From the IMG/VR virus record IMGVR_UViG_3300025647_000283, positions 1-23,423 of that record: a stretch of 23,423 bases of DNA. The stretch is one strand, 5' to 3'. Below the pieces are notes generated by a model, which saw only the letters and a list, made by a program, of their open reading frames with translations, had not been told where the DNA came from and ran no database searches. How positions within the stretch are numbered: position 1 is the stretch's first letter; each line of letters begins with the position of its first letter. Source of the DNA: a virus. The position numbers were made by a program, and so were the translations under genes. Positions 5,716-12,882 of this stretch are shown here, piece after piece.

Positions 5716-7278
5716 ATGGCTCGGCTAGACGTAAGAGAGATCATGGAGCGTGAGGCCAAGGCCCAATCCCGCAAGGATCAATGGCGTACTATCTATGAGG
5801 ATTGCTACGAGTTTGCTCTGCCGCAGCGCAATATGTATGATGGAAACTATGAGGGTAACACCGCCGGTCAAAAGAAGATGGGCCGTGTGTTCGACTCCAC
5901 AGCTATTTCAGCGACTCAGCGTTTCGCTAACCGCATACAGGCTGGCTTGTTTCCACCTCAGAAGCAATGGTGTCGCCTAGAGGCTGGCACTGGCATCCCA
6001 AGAGAACAACAGCCACAGGCTCAAGCTGCGCTTGATGCGTACACTGAACGGATGTTTGAGGTAATGCGCCAGACTAACTTTGATCTGGCTATGGGCGAGT
6101 TCCTTCTGGATCTCTGTGTGGGTACTGCCGTAATGATGGTGACACCTGGTGATGAGGCAACTCCGATCCGTTTTACACCGATCCCTCAGTATCTCGTTTC
6201 GATTGAAGAAGGCACATTCGGCAATGTCGATAATGTTTATCGCAAGCTAAGAATGAAGGCTGAAGCGATACCGCAAGAGTTCCCTGATGCTGAAATGACG
6301 CCGGAATTGGTAGATGCGATATCACGATCACCATCTAAAGAGATCGATCTTATGGATGCTGTGATCTATGATTACGAAAGAGCGATATATTGCTATCATG
6401 TTATCTGGCCTGGTAAGCGGCAAGATCTGGTCTACCGCACCATGAAGTCTTCGCCATTTATCGTTGCGCGTTACATGAAGGTTGCCGGTGAGATCTATGG
6501 CCGTGGCCCACTGGTGACTGCGATTGCTGACATCAAGACGCTAAACAAGACCGTTGAGTTAGTTTTGAAGAATGCTTCCTTGTCGATCTCTGGCGTATAT
6601 ACTGCTGCTGACGATGGCGTTCTTAACCCTCAGAACGTAAAGATCCAGCCTGGTGCAATCATTGGTGTGGCTCGTAACGGTGGCGCACAGGGTCCGTCCC
6701 TGTCTCCTCTGCCCCGTGCCGGTGACTTTAACACAAGCCAGATCGTTATGAATGATCTGCGCATGAGCATTAAGAAGATCTTGATGGATGATACGTTGCC
6801 GCCTGACAATATGTCAGCCCGGTCTGCGACTGAGATTGCTGAAAGATCCCGTGAGCTTGCTTCTAATCTTGGTTCTGCGTTTGGTCGATTGATTGATGAA
6901 ACTATGATCCCGCTGGTATCGCGCATTCTCTATGTAATGGACCAGGCTGGCTACATCGATCTGCCGCTAAAGGTCAACGGTGTAGAGGTAAAGGTCACGC
7001 CGGTGGCTCCTTTGGCTCAGGCTCAGAAGTTACAAGAGGTGAACGATATCGTGCAGTTTATGCAGATTGCCAACTCTCTAGGCCCACAGGGTCAGATGGC
7101 ATTGTCGATCCCACGGATTACAGCATTCATTGCCGATAAGATGAACATCAAACAGGACTTGCTTACCACAGCGGAAGAGCAAGAAATGATGATGCAACAG
7201 ATGCAGGCGCAAGCAATGGCCGAACAAGGGCCGCCGACTGCTAATGATGGTGGAGCAACAATGGAGGCTATGCAATGA
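5716..7278 (+). CDS. Portal protein (head-tail connector, T7 gp8-like)
   Basis: A 520-aa protein very close in length to T7 gp8 (536 aa). The N-terminus reads as the podovirus connector family: DQWRTIYEDCYEFALPQRN, then VFDSTAISATQRFANRIQAG and LFPPQKQWCRLE (about residues 20-92). Later blocks include YGRGPLVTAIADIKTLNKT (about 254-272), the crown-side NMSARSATEIAERSRELASN helix and a Gln/Met-rich C-terminus (MMMQQMQAQAMAEQ). The dodecameric ring is the DNA entry pore, docks the terminase during packaging, and then receives the tail tubular protein. The order portal, Bbp19-like, scaffold, capsid is standard. The stop overlaps the next start (ATGA). Confidence 0.95.
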   Translation: MARLDVREIMEREAKAQSRKDQWRTIYEDCYEFALPQRNMYDGNYEGNTAGQKKMGRVFDSTAISATQRFANRIQAGLFPPQKQWCRLEAGTGIPREQQPQAQAALDAYTERMFEVMRQTNFDLAMGEFLLDLCVGTAVMMVTPGDEATPIRFTPIPQYLVSIEEGTFGNVDNVYRKLRMKAEAIPQEFPDAEMTPELVDAISRSPSKEIDLMDAVIYDYERAIYCYHVIWPGKRQDLVYRTMKSSPFIVARYMKVAGEIYGRGPLVTAIADIKTLNKTVELVLKNASLSISGVYTAADDGVLNPQNVKIQPGAIIGVARNGGAQGPSLSPLPRAGDFNTSQIVMNDLRMSIKKILMDDTLPPDNMSARSATEIAERSRELASNLGSAFGRLIDETMIPLVSRILYVMDQAGYIDLPLKVNGVEVKVTPVAPLAQAQKLQEVNDIVQFMQIANSLGPQGQMALSIPRITAFIADKMNIKQDLLTTAEEQEMMMQQMQAQAMAEQGPPTANDGGATMEAMQ

Positions 7279-7532
7279 GTTCACCCGATGGGTGGGAAGG
7301 TTTAACCCAAGCAATAAGCGAAAGCCCAAAGGCTGCTGATATAGATGTTCTATACGGCAAGGTTTTTAAAAGCACAGAGGGGCAACGTGTTCTAAGTCAT
7401 TTGCGCAGCATAACGATTGAGCAACCGACTTGGTTTCCTGGAGAGGATGCGAGTTTCGGCTATGTAAGGACAGGCATGGCAGAGATGGTACGCATGATTG
7501 AGAAAAGAATAGAAAGGTCAAACAATGGCTGA
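7275..7532 (+). CDS. Bbp19-like small structural protein
   Basis: An 85-aa protein between portal and scaffold. The core LYGKVFKSTEGQRVLSHLRS followed by PTWFPG and VRTGMAEMVRMIEKRI matches the short 'y.rvF.t.eG..vL..L........f..g......G...vv..I...l' pattern of the Bbp19-type phage proteins, named after a protein of Bordetella phage BPP-1. The role is not established, but it sits with head-assembly genes across podoviruses. Start and stop overlap both neighbours, so it is translated as part of the portal-scaffold unit. Confidence 0.72.
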   Translation: MSSPDGWEGLTQAISESPKAADIDVLYGKVFKSTEGQRVLSHLRSITIEQPTWFPGEDASFGYVRTGMAEMVRMIEKRIERSNNG

Positions 7533-8286
7533 AGCAATGGCAGAACAAGTGGAGGCTGACGCCCCAATGATTAACGTGGCAGAGCCGGGCACTCCTCAAG
7601 AGGATGCGCCGGTTGCTGTGCATGAAGAGCCGCAGGGTGAGCCTGCTGCTGCAAGTGATGATGAGCCGTTAGAGCGGCCAGATTATTATCCAGAAAAGTT
7701 TTGGGATGAGGATGGCCCAGATGTTGAAAAGCTGGCAAAGAGTTATGCAGAGCTTGAGAAAAAGTTTAAAGCCGGAAAGCATAAAGCACCGGAAGAGTAT
7801 GATATATCTGCACTTGCGGATCAGGGTTTGGACTCTGACGATCCGACTGTCGCCGTATATCAGGATTGGGCTAAAGAAAACGGGATTAGCCAGGGTGCAT
7901 TCGAGGATCTTGCAGGCCGTGTACTTGCCTTGTCTAAGGATGAGCAGGAGAGCGTACAGTACGATCAGCGCGTGGAGATGGAAAAATTAGGGGCTAATGC
8001 CTCTGAAAAGATCCAAATGACTGAGCGTGTTCTGATGAAGGCTCCTTTGAGTAACTCTGAGCGTGAAGCAATAGCATATTCACTTAATAATGCTGACGCA
8101 ATTAATGCTTTCTTGAAGTATCACCAGGCCATTACGAATGAGAACATTCCTATTAAGCCTACGATCCAGCAAGAGACCATGACAAAACAGGATCTACAGG
8201 TGGCTATCTCTGATCCGCGCTGGCAAAGCGATGCTGCTTGGCGCACTCAGATGGAGCAAAAGTGGTTCCAATCTCAGCAGAAGTGA
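7525..8286 (+). CDS. Scaffolding (head assembly) protein, T7 gp9-like
   Basis: A 253-aa acidic protein immediately before the capsid gene, the position of T7 gp9 (307 aa). The first 55 residues are disordered-looking and rich in Ala, Pro, Glu and Asp. A conserved segment follows (RPDYYPEKFWDEDGPDVEKL, then SYAELEKKFKAGKHKAPEEY, about 51-91), typical of scaffold proteins of this group. The remainder is helical, and the end (LQVAISDPRWQSDAAWRTQM) gives a short basic/aromatic helical tail of the kind that touches the capsid lattice. The protein would build the prohead core and leave during packaging. AAAGG (7513-7517) precedes the ATG. Confidence 0.88.
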   Translation: MAEAMAEQVEADAPMINVAEPGTPQEDAPVAVHEEPQGEPAAASDDEPLERPDYYPEKFWDEDGPDVEKLAKSYAELEKKFKAGKHKAPEEYDISALADQGLDSDDPTVAVYQDWAKENGISQGAFEDLAGRVLALSKDEQESVQYDQRVEMEKLGANASEKIQMTERVLMKAPLSNSEREAIAYSLNNADAINAFLKYHQAITNENIPIKPTIQQETMTKQDLQVAISDPRWQSDAAWRTQMEQKWFQSQQK

Positions 8287-8293
8287 TAGAGAC

Positions 8294-8322
8294 TTGCAAT
8301 AAATATCGCTTGCGTGTATTTT
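8294..8322 (+). promoter_or_regulatory. Possible sigma-70-type promoter before the capsid gene
   Basis: TTGCAA (8294-8299) and TATTTT (8317-8322) are separated by 17 bases, each matching four of six consensus positions. A start near 8329 would lie inside the structured leader and remove the 5' strand of its basal stem. Promoter and full-length RNA structure are therefore alternative readings unless transcripts arrive from upstream. A promoter before the capsid gene would fit T7 practice, but the match is only moderate. Confidence 0.28.
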
Positions 8323-8398
8323 AGCCTTAACGGCTAACCGTGCTCGGCCCGTTGGATGTAGTAATCTACTGGTTGGCGCGGCCATAACGCGCAAGCGA
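8306..8398 (+). ncRNA. Structured RNA element in the capsid-gene leader (multibranch)
   Basis: The basal stem pairs 8306-8317 (TCGCTTGCGTGT) with 8387-8398 (ACGCGCAAGCGA): twelve pairs, one of them G-U. Inside are a perfect six-pair hairpin, TTAGCC (8321-8326) with GGCTAA (8332-8337) and a five-base loop, and a longer imperfect hairpin, GGCC (8346-8349) with GGCC (8380-8383), topped by GTAG (8358-8361) with CTAC (8366-8369). This makes a three-way junction. An alternative helix, 8333-8340 with 8370-8377 (eight pairs with two wobbles), would exclude the first hairpin. The element lies wholly between scaffold and capsid genes. I do not recognise an Rfam family and found no hammerhead, twister or tRNA signatures. 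Function is inferred: a cis-regulatory leader, processing site or ligand-binding RNA. Confidence 0.5.
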
Positions 8399-8406
8399 CC
8401 GCCCGG

Positions 8407-8451
8407 AACCTCGGATAACGGAAGCGTTTAATTGAAACGCAAAAGGAGGTT
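8407..8451 (+). promoter_or_regulatory. Ribosome-binding site of the capsid gene with candidate anti-Shine-Dalgarno pairing
   Basis: AAGGAGG (8443-8449) is the strongest ribosome-binding site in the window and ends nine bases before the ATG at 8459. AACCTC (8407-8412) is perfectly complementary to GAGGTT (8446-8451) and could sequester it. Between the two lies a perfect hairpin, GCGTTT (8424-8429) with AAACGC (8435-8440) and loop AATTG. The AACCT stretch could instead sit in the loop of CCG (8403-8405) with CGG (8412-8414), which would free the site. This gives a plausible on/off pair; it is inference from pairing only. Confidence 0.42.
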
Positions 8452-8458
8452 TTTGCAA

Positions 8459-9292
8459 ATGGCGATTAACGTCTCAACCGCGTTTGTTGATCTTTTCGAT
8501 TCTGAGGTCAAACAAGCGTATCAAGCCGAATCTGTGCTTCGTGGCACAATGAGGACCCGCACCGGCGTTGCCGGTAATACTGTTAAGTTCCCAACAATCG
8601 GTAAAGGTGTAGCTACGCTCCGCGTACCACAAACCGATGTTACTCCACTTAACGTCACATACGGCCAAGTAACTGCGACAATGGAAGACTACATTGCAGC
8701 AGAATACTCAGACATCTTCCAACAGTCCCACATCAACTTTGATGAGCGTTCTGAATTGGTACAGGTTGTATCTAAGTCTATTGCTCGTCGCATGGACCAG
8801 ATCATGATCGATGCTCTGAACGCGGCCACTGGCACATCTACTGTTGCAACAACAATCGGTGGTGCTGGCACAAACATGAACATCGAAAAGCTCCGCGCTA
8901 CTGCGAAAGCTATGAATGAGAAGAACGTACCTTCTGAAGGCCGTAACTTGCTCATGCACGCTTCTCAGCTAGATGCTTTGCTCGGTGAAACTGAAATCAC
9001 AAGCCAAGACTTTGCTTCTGTCAAAGCTCTTGTCCAAGGTGAGATCAACACATTCATGGGCTTCAACATCTTGACAATGGGCGACCGTGACGAAGGCGGT
9101 ATTCCTAAGCCTTCTACTCGTACCTGCTTTGCCTGGCACAAAGATTCGATGGGCTATGCTGAGTCGATGGCTCAGAAAACCGAAGTCAACTATGTCCCAG
9201 AAAAGACATCGTTCTTGGTTAGCTCCATGTTCTCTGCTGGTTCCGTCGCAATCGACGGCGAAGGCATTGTCAAAATTTCTTGCACTGAATAA
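8459..9292 (+). CDS. Major capsid protein
   Basis: A 278-aa protein following the scaffold gene. It begins MAINVSTAFVDLFDSEVKQ and has the HK97-fold order of podovirus capsids: an N-terminal arm, VRLE-like beta strands (NTVKFPTIGKGVATLRVPQ), a long spine-like helix (ERSELVQVVSKSIARRMDQI, about 97-116, just before DALNAATG), and a C-terminal domain (GRNLLMHASQLDALLG through GINTFMGFNI-type strands and a final SVAIDGEG). It is shorter than T7 gp10A (345 aa), as in many marine podoviruses. A TTG at 8432 is in frame but would add a basic stretch and place the strong ribosome-binding site inside the gene, so the ATG at 8459 is chosen. Codon use favours C-ending codons, consistent with high expression. 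Confidence 0.93.
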   Translation: MAINVSTAFVDLFDSEVKQAYQAESVLRGTMRTRTGVAGNTVKFPTIGKGVATLRVPQTDVTPLNVTYGQVTATMEDYIAAEYSDIFQQSHINFDERSELVQVVSKSIARRMDQIMIDALNAATGTSTVATTIGGAGTNMNIEKLRATAKAMNEKNVPSEGRNLLMHASQLDALLGETEITSQDFASVKALVQGEINTFMGFNILTMGDRDEGGIPKPSTRTCFAWHKDSMGYAESMAQKTEVNYVPEKTSFLVSSMFSAGSVAIDGEGIVKISCTE

Positions 9293-9304
9293 GGAGAATA
9301 AGAC

Positions 9305-9544
9305 ATGGCATTCGCAACAGCAAATTGGGCAACAGTTGGCGCTTCTAAAAGCGGCAATGCTCCAGCTATCTACAGCTATAAGTCTGCTACAGACAACAAA
9401 GCTGCTATCGCTGGCTCTGGCTATTTCAACACAGTTGAAGCTCTTATCACTACTGGTGATTGGATCTACACATACGGCAGCGATGGCGGTCAAACGCTTG
9501 TCGCTACCAACACAGCAGGCGTCATTACAACGGCTGTAATCTAA
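9305..9544 (+). CDS. Small capsid-accessory (decoration/head-fibre-like) protein
   Basis: A 79-aa protein directly after the capsid gene with a clear AAGGAG before its ATG. It is predicted all-beta, with the pattern 'iysYkSaTDnkaaIagsGYF...ealittGDwIytygSDGgqtl...' that recurs in small proteins placed beside capsid genes of many phages. Small size, soluble beta character, shared transcription with the capsid gene and the terminator right behind it suggest a protein made in high copy and bound to the shell. That assignment is by context; no experiment-backed homologue is known to me. Confidence 0.65.
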   Translation: MAFATANWATVGASKSGNAPAIYSYKSATDNKAAIAGSGYFNTVEALITTGDWIYTYGSDGGQTLVATNTAGVITTAVI

Positions 9545-9550
9545 AGAAAG

Positions 9551-9575
9551 AAGGGGCTGGATACTCTGGCCCCTT
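9551..9575 (+). terminator. Hairpin terminator or attenuator after the capsid genes
   Basis: AAGGGGC (9551-9557) pairs perfectly with GCCCCTT (9569-9575) around an 11-base loop, preceded by an A-rich run and followed by CCACCCTTT rather than a clean U-tract. It lies ten bases after the end of the accessory capsid gene, the position of the T7 terminator behind gene 10, and probably lowers read-through into the tail genes. The poor U-tract suggests partial termination, or an RNA-processing or stability hairpin. Confidence 0.5.
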
Positions 9576-9596
9576 CCACCCTTTACGGAGAACGAT

Positions 9597-10214
9597 ATGG
9601 CTGCTGGTGATACCTCACTCTCGATCTGCTCGGATGCTCTGATATTGTTGGGCGCTTCGCCCATTTCTTCTTTTACAGAAGGATCTGACTCAGCCCAGGC
9701 TTGTGATCGACTTTATCCAGATCTCCGTGACTCGCTGCTTTCAAACTATCAATGGAGTTGGAGCGTTAAAAAGGTGCAGCTAAATCGGCTGTCTACTGCT
9801 CCTATCGATGAGTGGAAGTATGCCTATCAAATGCCAGGAGATATGCTCTCCGGCGTCTTAGCCTTATTTACAAGCGCTGGTATTGGCGAGAACCCTGTCC
9901 GGTACGGGTGGGAAGTTTACGGCGATCAGCTATACACAAATTTCGAGAAGGTTTTCATCGACTACCAAGGTACAATCGATGAAAGCAAAATGCCAAATTA
10001 CTTTGTGCGCCTTCTCCGCACCTCACTGGCTGCTGAGTTAGCCTTTACAATTACCGATCAGATTAGCAAGTCAGACTATTTTCGGGCCTTGGCATATGGC
10101 TCACCCGGTGAGTCAAACCGTGGTGGCTTGATGCGTGAGGCAATGAACATAGATAGTCGCGGTAAGCCGCCGCAGATCATTGAGGATTATTCTCTTATTG
10201 ATGTGAGATACTAA
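9597..10214 (+). CDS. Tail tubular protein A (T7 gp11-like)
   Basis: A 205-aa protein, against 196 aa for T7 gp11. The N-terminus (SLSICSDALILLGASPI, then ACDRLYPDLRDSLLSNYQW, about residues 7-54) is the family signature, followed by the YAYQMPGDML strand and a C-terminal helical region (LRTSLAAELAFTITDQ). The family forms the dodecameric adaptor between portal and nozzle. A GGAG lies in the right place before the ATG, and the gene follows the capsid terminator hairpin. The next gene starts two bases after its stop. Confidence 0.92.
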   Translation: MAAGDTSLSICSDALILLGASPISSFTEGSDSAQACDRLYPDLRDSLLSNYQWSWSVKKVQLNRLSTAPIDEWKYAYQMPGDMLSGVLALFTSAGIGENPVRYGWEVYGDQLYTNFEKVFIDYQGTIDESKMPNYFVRLLRTSLAAELAFTITDQISKSDYFRALAYGSPGESNRGGLMREAMNIDSRGKPPQIIEDYSLIDVRY

Positions 10215-10215
10215 A

Positions 10216-12414
10216 ATGCGGATTATGCAGTTCCAAACGAACTTCTCGGTTGGTGAGCTTGATCCGCTTATCCGCGCTCGTACCGACTTGCAGCAATATC
10301 AGAATGCTCTTGAGGAAGCTACAAATGTAATCATTCAGCCGCAGGGTGGGTTCAAGCGCCGGGATGGTACGAAGTTTATCTATGACTTTGGCTCAAGTTT
10401 TACTGACTTCAAAGTAATCCCCTTTGAGTTTAGCGTTGATGATAGTTACCTCTTGGTGTTTGTCACTCAGAGGATCTATGTGTTTAAGGCTGGTGTCTTG
10501 CAGACGAATATCAACGGATCTGGCAATGACTATATTACAGCAACCGATATCACTACCGCTATGCTGGATGATATCAACTATACCCAGGCGGTTGATACGC
10601 TCATTCTCTGCCATGAGGATCTTCAGACTAAGAGACTTGTGCGAAACGGTGACACAAGCTGGACGTTGGAGAATCTGCCTCTGACAAACCTTCCTCAGTA
10701 TGCTTATGCCTTTGACACGCATCAGCCAGACTTTACGATCACGCCCAGCGCCACAACTGGAAACATTACGATCACAGCTTCGTCAATGACTACTGACAAC
10801 GGTACGGCGCAAGCGGGTGGAGCGAATACAATTACCTTGAAGGCGGCGTCTAGTTACAGCACTGACGATCAGCCAAATGGTATGTTCATTACTTTAACTT
10901 CCGGCACAGGCTCCGGTCAGACTCGGCACGTTGAGGACTATGTAGCTTCCACCAAGGTTCTGACTGTCTATCCCGCATGGGATACGGCTCCCGATAACAC
11001 CACTGGCTATAAGGTTTCTGCATTTGCAGAGGCCGCTGTCGGTGAATACGCTCAAGTCACAAGCACTTTTGGTCGCGCTCGGTATGTAGAGTATGTTTCT
11101 GACACGGTAATGAAGGCCGTTACGGAGGTTGATTTCTTTGACACCGATGCTGTTACTGCTGGTTTCTGGGAAAGCGAACATGGTTACGAAGATGTTTGGT
11201 CCAGCACTCGCGGCTGGCCTCGGTCTGCTGCATTCCATGAGGGCCGGTTGTATTTTGGTGGATCTAAGTCTCGGCCAAATACTATCTGGGGTTCTGGTGT
11301 AATCAATTACTTTGATTTCAACGTCGGTACTGGACTTGACGATGAGAGCGTTGAGGCAACAATCAACACTAATCAGCTCAATACTATCGTCAACTTGTTC
11401 TCTGGCAACGACTTTCGGATCTTCACAACCGGTGGTGAGTTTGTAATCCTGCAAGGAACCAATGATCCAATCACACCGTCTAGCTTCTTTGTCAGGCCAC
11501 AGACACGGCTAGGAGCAAAGTCTGGTATTCCGATTGAAGAGCTAAACGGCGCGTCAATCTTTATTCAGCGCCAAGGTAAATCTATCAACGTCTTCCAGTT
11601 TGGCGATACTACAGCATCCTATCAGGTACAGAACATATCGGCACTAAGCTCTCACTTGCTAAAGAACCCTGTGGATATGGCCGCGCGTAGGGCTGCATCT
11701 ACAGATGAATCGGATCGCCTGTTTGTGGTCAACGGCACTGACGGATCGATGGCGGTTTACTCTATCTTGGTTGGTCAGAATGTTATTGCTCCAAGCCGGT
11801 TCACAACAGACGGTGAGTTTATAGCTGTGGGCGTTGAGGTTGCAGACGTTTATGTAATCGTTAAGAGGACGATTGATGGCGCTGACAACTATATGCTGGA
11901 AAAGTTTGACCCAGATCTTACGCTAGATAGCGCTAAGGAGGGCGGAGCGGCGTCCTCAGTGACGTTACAGCATCTTGAGGGGGAGACAGTCCAGATCATT
12001 AGAGATGGCATCATAGAGCCAGAGCAGACGGTCCCTGGCTCTCCCTACACGGTTACGTTTGCTTCGGCAGCTACGTCTAGCTACCAGGTTGGTTTGAATT
12101 ACACAATCACGGCTAGAACGATGCCTGCGGAGCCGGTGCTATCTTCTGGATCTGTGCAGGGCTTTAAGAAGCGTATTATTCAAGTTGATGCTATTGTGAA
12201 TAGCACCAAGGACATGACGATTAACGGAAAGCAGGTCTCGTTTAGGAACTTTGGCGAAAATGTACTTGATTCACCGGTTGAGCCTTTCACTGGCATAAAA
12301 ACTATGCACGGTTTGCTGGGATATAGCGGAACGGGGCAGATTACGATCAGCCAGAATGTTCCATTGGAAATGATTGTTCTCGGTCTTGAGTACCGTTTAA
12401 GCGTGGGGAATTGA
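10216..12414 (+). CDS. Tail tubular protein B (nozzle, T7 gp12-like)
   Basis: A 732-aa protein, near T7 gp12 (794 aa). The N-terminus (FQTNFSVGELDPLIRARTDL, then NVIIQPQGGFKRRDGTKFIY, about residues 6-56) is the most conserved mark of the nozzle family. Later blocks include WGSGVINYFDFNVG and FTTGGEFVILQG, and a beta-rich C-terminal half. Six copies form the tail nozzle, which carries the fibres and closes the tail channel. The start at 10216 is preferred, since it follows the upstream stop by two bases with GTGAG nearby; an in-frame ATG at 10225 is possible. The stop is followed at once by the gp14-like gene. Confidence 0.93.
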   Translation: MRIMQFQTNFSVGELDPLIRARTDLQQYQNALEEATNVIIQPQGGFKRRDGTKFIYDFGSSFTDFKVIPFEFSVDDSYLLVFVTQRIYVFKAGVLQTNINGSGNDYITATDITTAMLDDINYTQAVDTLILCHEDLQTKRLVRNGDTSWTLENLPLTNLPQYAYAFDTHQPDFTITPSATTGNITITASSMTTDNGTAQAGGANTITLKAASSYSTDDQPNGMFITLTSGTGSGQTRHVEDYVASTKVLTVYPAWDTAPDNTTGYKVSAFAEAAVGEYAQVTSTFGRARYVEYVSDTVMKAVTEVDFFDTDAVTAGFWESEHGYEDVWSSTRGWPRSAAFHEGRLYFGGSKSRPNTIWGSGVINYFDFNVGTGLDDESVEATINTNQLNTIVNLFSGNDFRIFTTGGEFVILQGTNDPITPSSFFVRPQTRLGAKSGIPIEELNGASIFIQRQGKSINVFQFGDTTASYQVQNISALSSHLLKNPVDMAARRAASTDESDRLFVVNGTDGSMAVYSILVGQNVIAPSRFTTDGEFIAVGVEVADVYVIVKRTIDGADNYMLEKFDPDLTLDSAKEGGAASSVTLQHLEGETVQIIRDGIIEPEQTVPGSPYTVTFASAATSSYQVGLNYTITARTMPAEPVLSSGSVQGFKKRIIQVDAIVNSTKDMTINGKQVSFRNFGENVLDSPVEPFTGIKTMHGLLGYSGTGQITISQNVPLEMIVLGLEYRLSVGN

Positions 12415-12415
12415 T

Positions 12416-12874
12416 ATGGCTGGTTTAATGGCAACGGGTGGTTTCCAGTTATTTTCAGCAGGAGTTTCAGCTCTTGGTCAAATTTCTGCGGGGGCTGCTC
12501 AAAAGCGTCAATACCAAATGCAAGCAGAGCAAGCAGAGCTTCGTGGCCGTTCTGAGGCCATTGCCTATAAGCAAAAGGGTGCAGATGCTTTGCGCAATTT
12601 AAATGAAACGCTTGCTGCAATTATATCTCGATCTGCTGCCGGTGGTGTTGATCCTACCTCTGGATCTGCTGCAACGCTTCAGCAATATGCTTTATCTGAG
12701 GGCGCTAGAGAGAAACAAATTGCTCAAGACAACGCTATTATGGCTCTCGGCCAGGCAAGCACTCAGGCTGGAATTTATCAATCCGCTGGACGCGCAGCGC
12801 AATTATCGTCTTATGCATCCGCCGCCGGTACTCTCGGCCAAGGTGCATATCGGTACGGACAATTAGCACCATAG
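12416..12874 (+). CDS. Internal virion protein, T7 gp14-like ejection protein
   Basis: A 152-aa protein with a hydrophobic Gly/Ala-rich N-terminus (FQLFSAGVSALGQISAGAAQ, about residues 10-29) and a helical body (QAELRGRSEAIAYKQKGADA, then LAAIISRSAAGGVDPTSGSA). This body pattern is common to small ejection proteins placed between the nozzle and the large internal proteins, the place of T7 gp14 (196 aa), which inserts into the outer membrane during ejection. The C-terminus is again Ala/Gly/Ser-rich. GGGGAA sits just before the start. Function is by position plus pattern. Confidence 0.8.
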   Translation: MAGLMATGGFQLFSAGVSALGQISAGAAQKRQYQMQAEQAELRGRSEAIAYKQKGADALRNLNETLAAIISRSAAGGVDPTSGSAATLQQYALSEGAREKQIAQDNAIMALGQASTQAGIYQSAGRAAQLSSYASAAGTLGQGAYRYGQLAP

Positions 12875-12882
12875 GTTAGAAC

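Noticed and set aside
8432-8458. TTG start extending the capsid protein by nine residues
   Set aside because: Would put the strongest ribosome-binding site inside the gene and add an atypical basic stretch; ATG 8459 fits.
8287-8458. tRNA or self-cleaving ribozyme in the capsid leader
   Set aside because: No T-loop (GTTCGA-type) or 7-base acceptor with anticodon arm; no hammerhead CTGATGA/GAA core and no twister core. A structured RNA remains, but not these classes.
8969-9664. Opposite-strand frame of 231 codons over the capsid genes
   Set aside because: Complement of codon-biased, highly expressed genes; Cys/Ser-rich with no family features.
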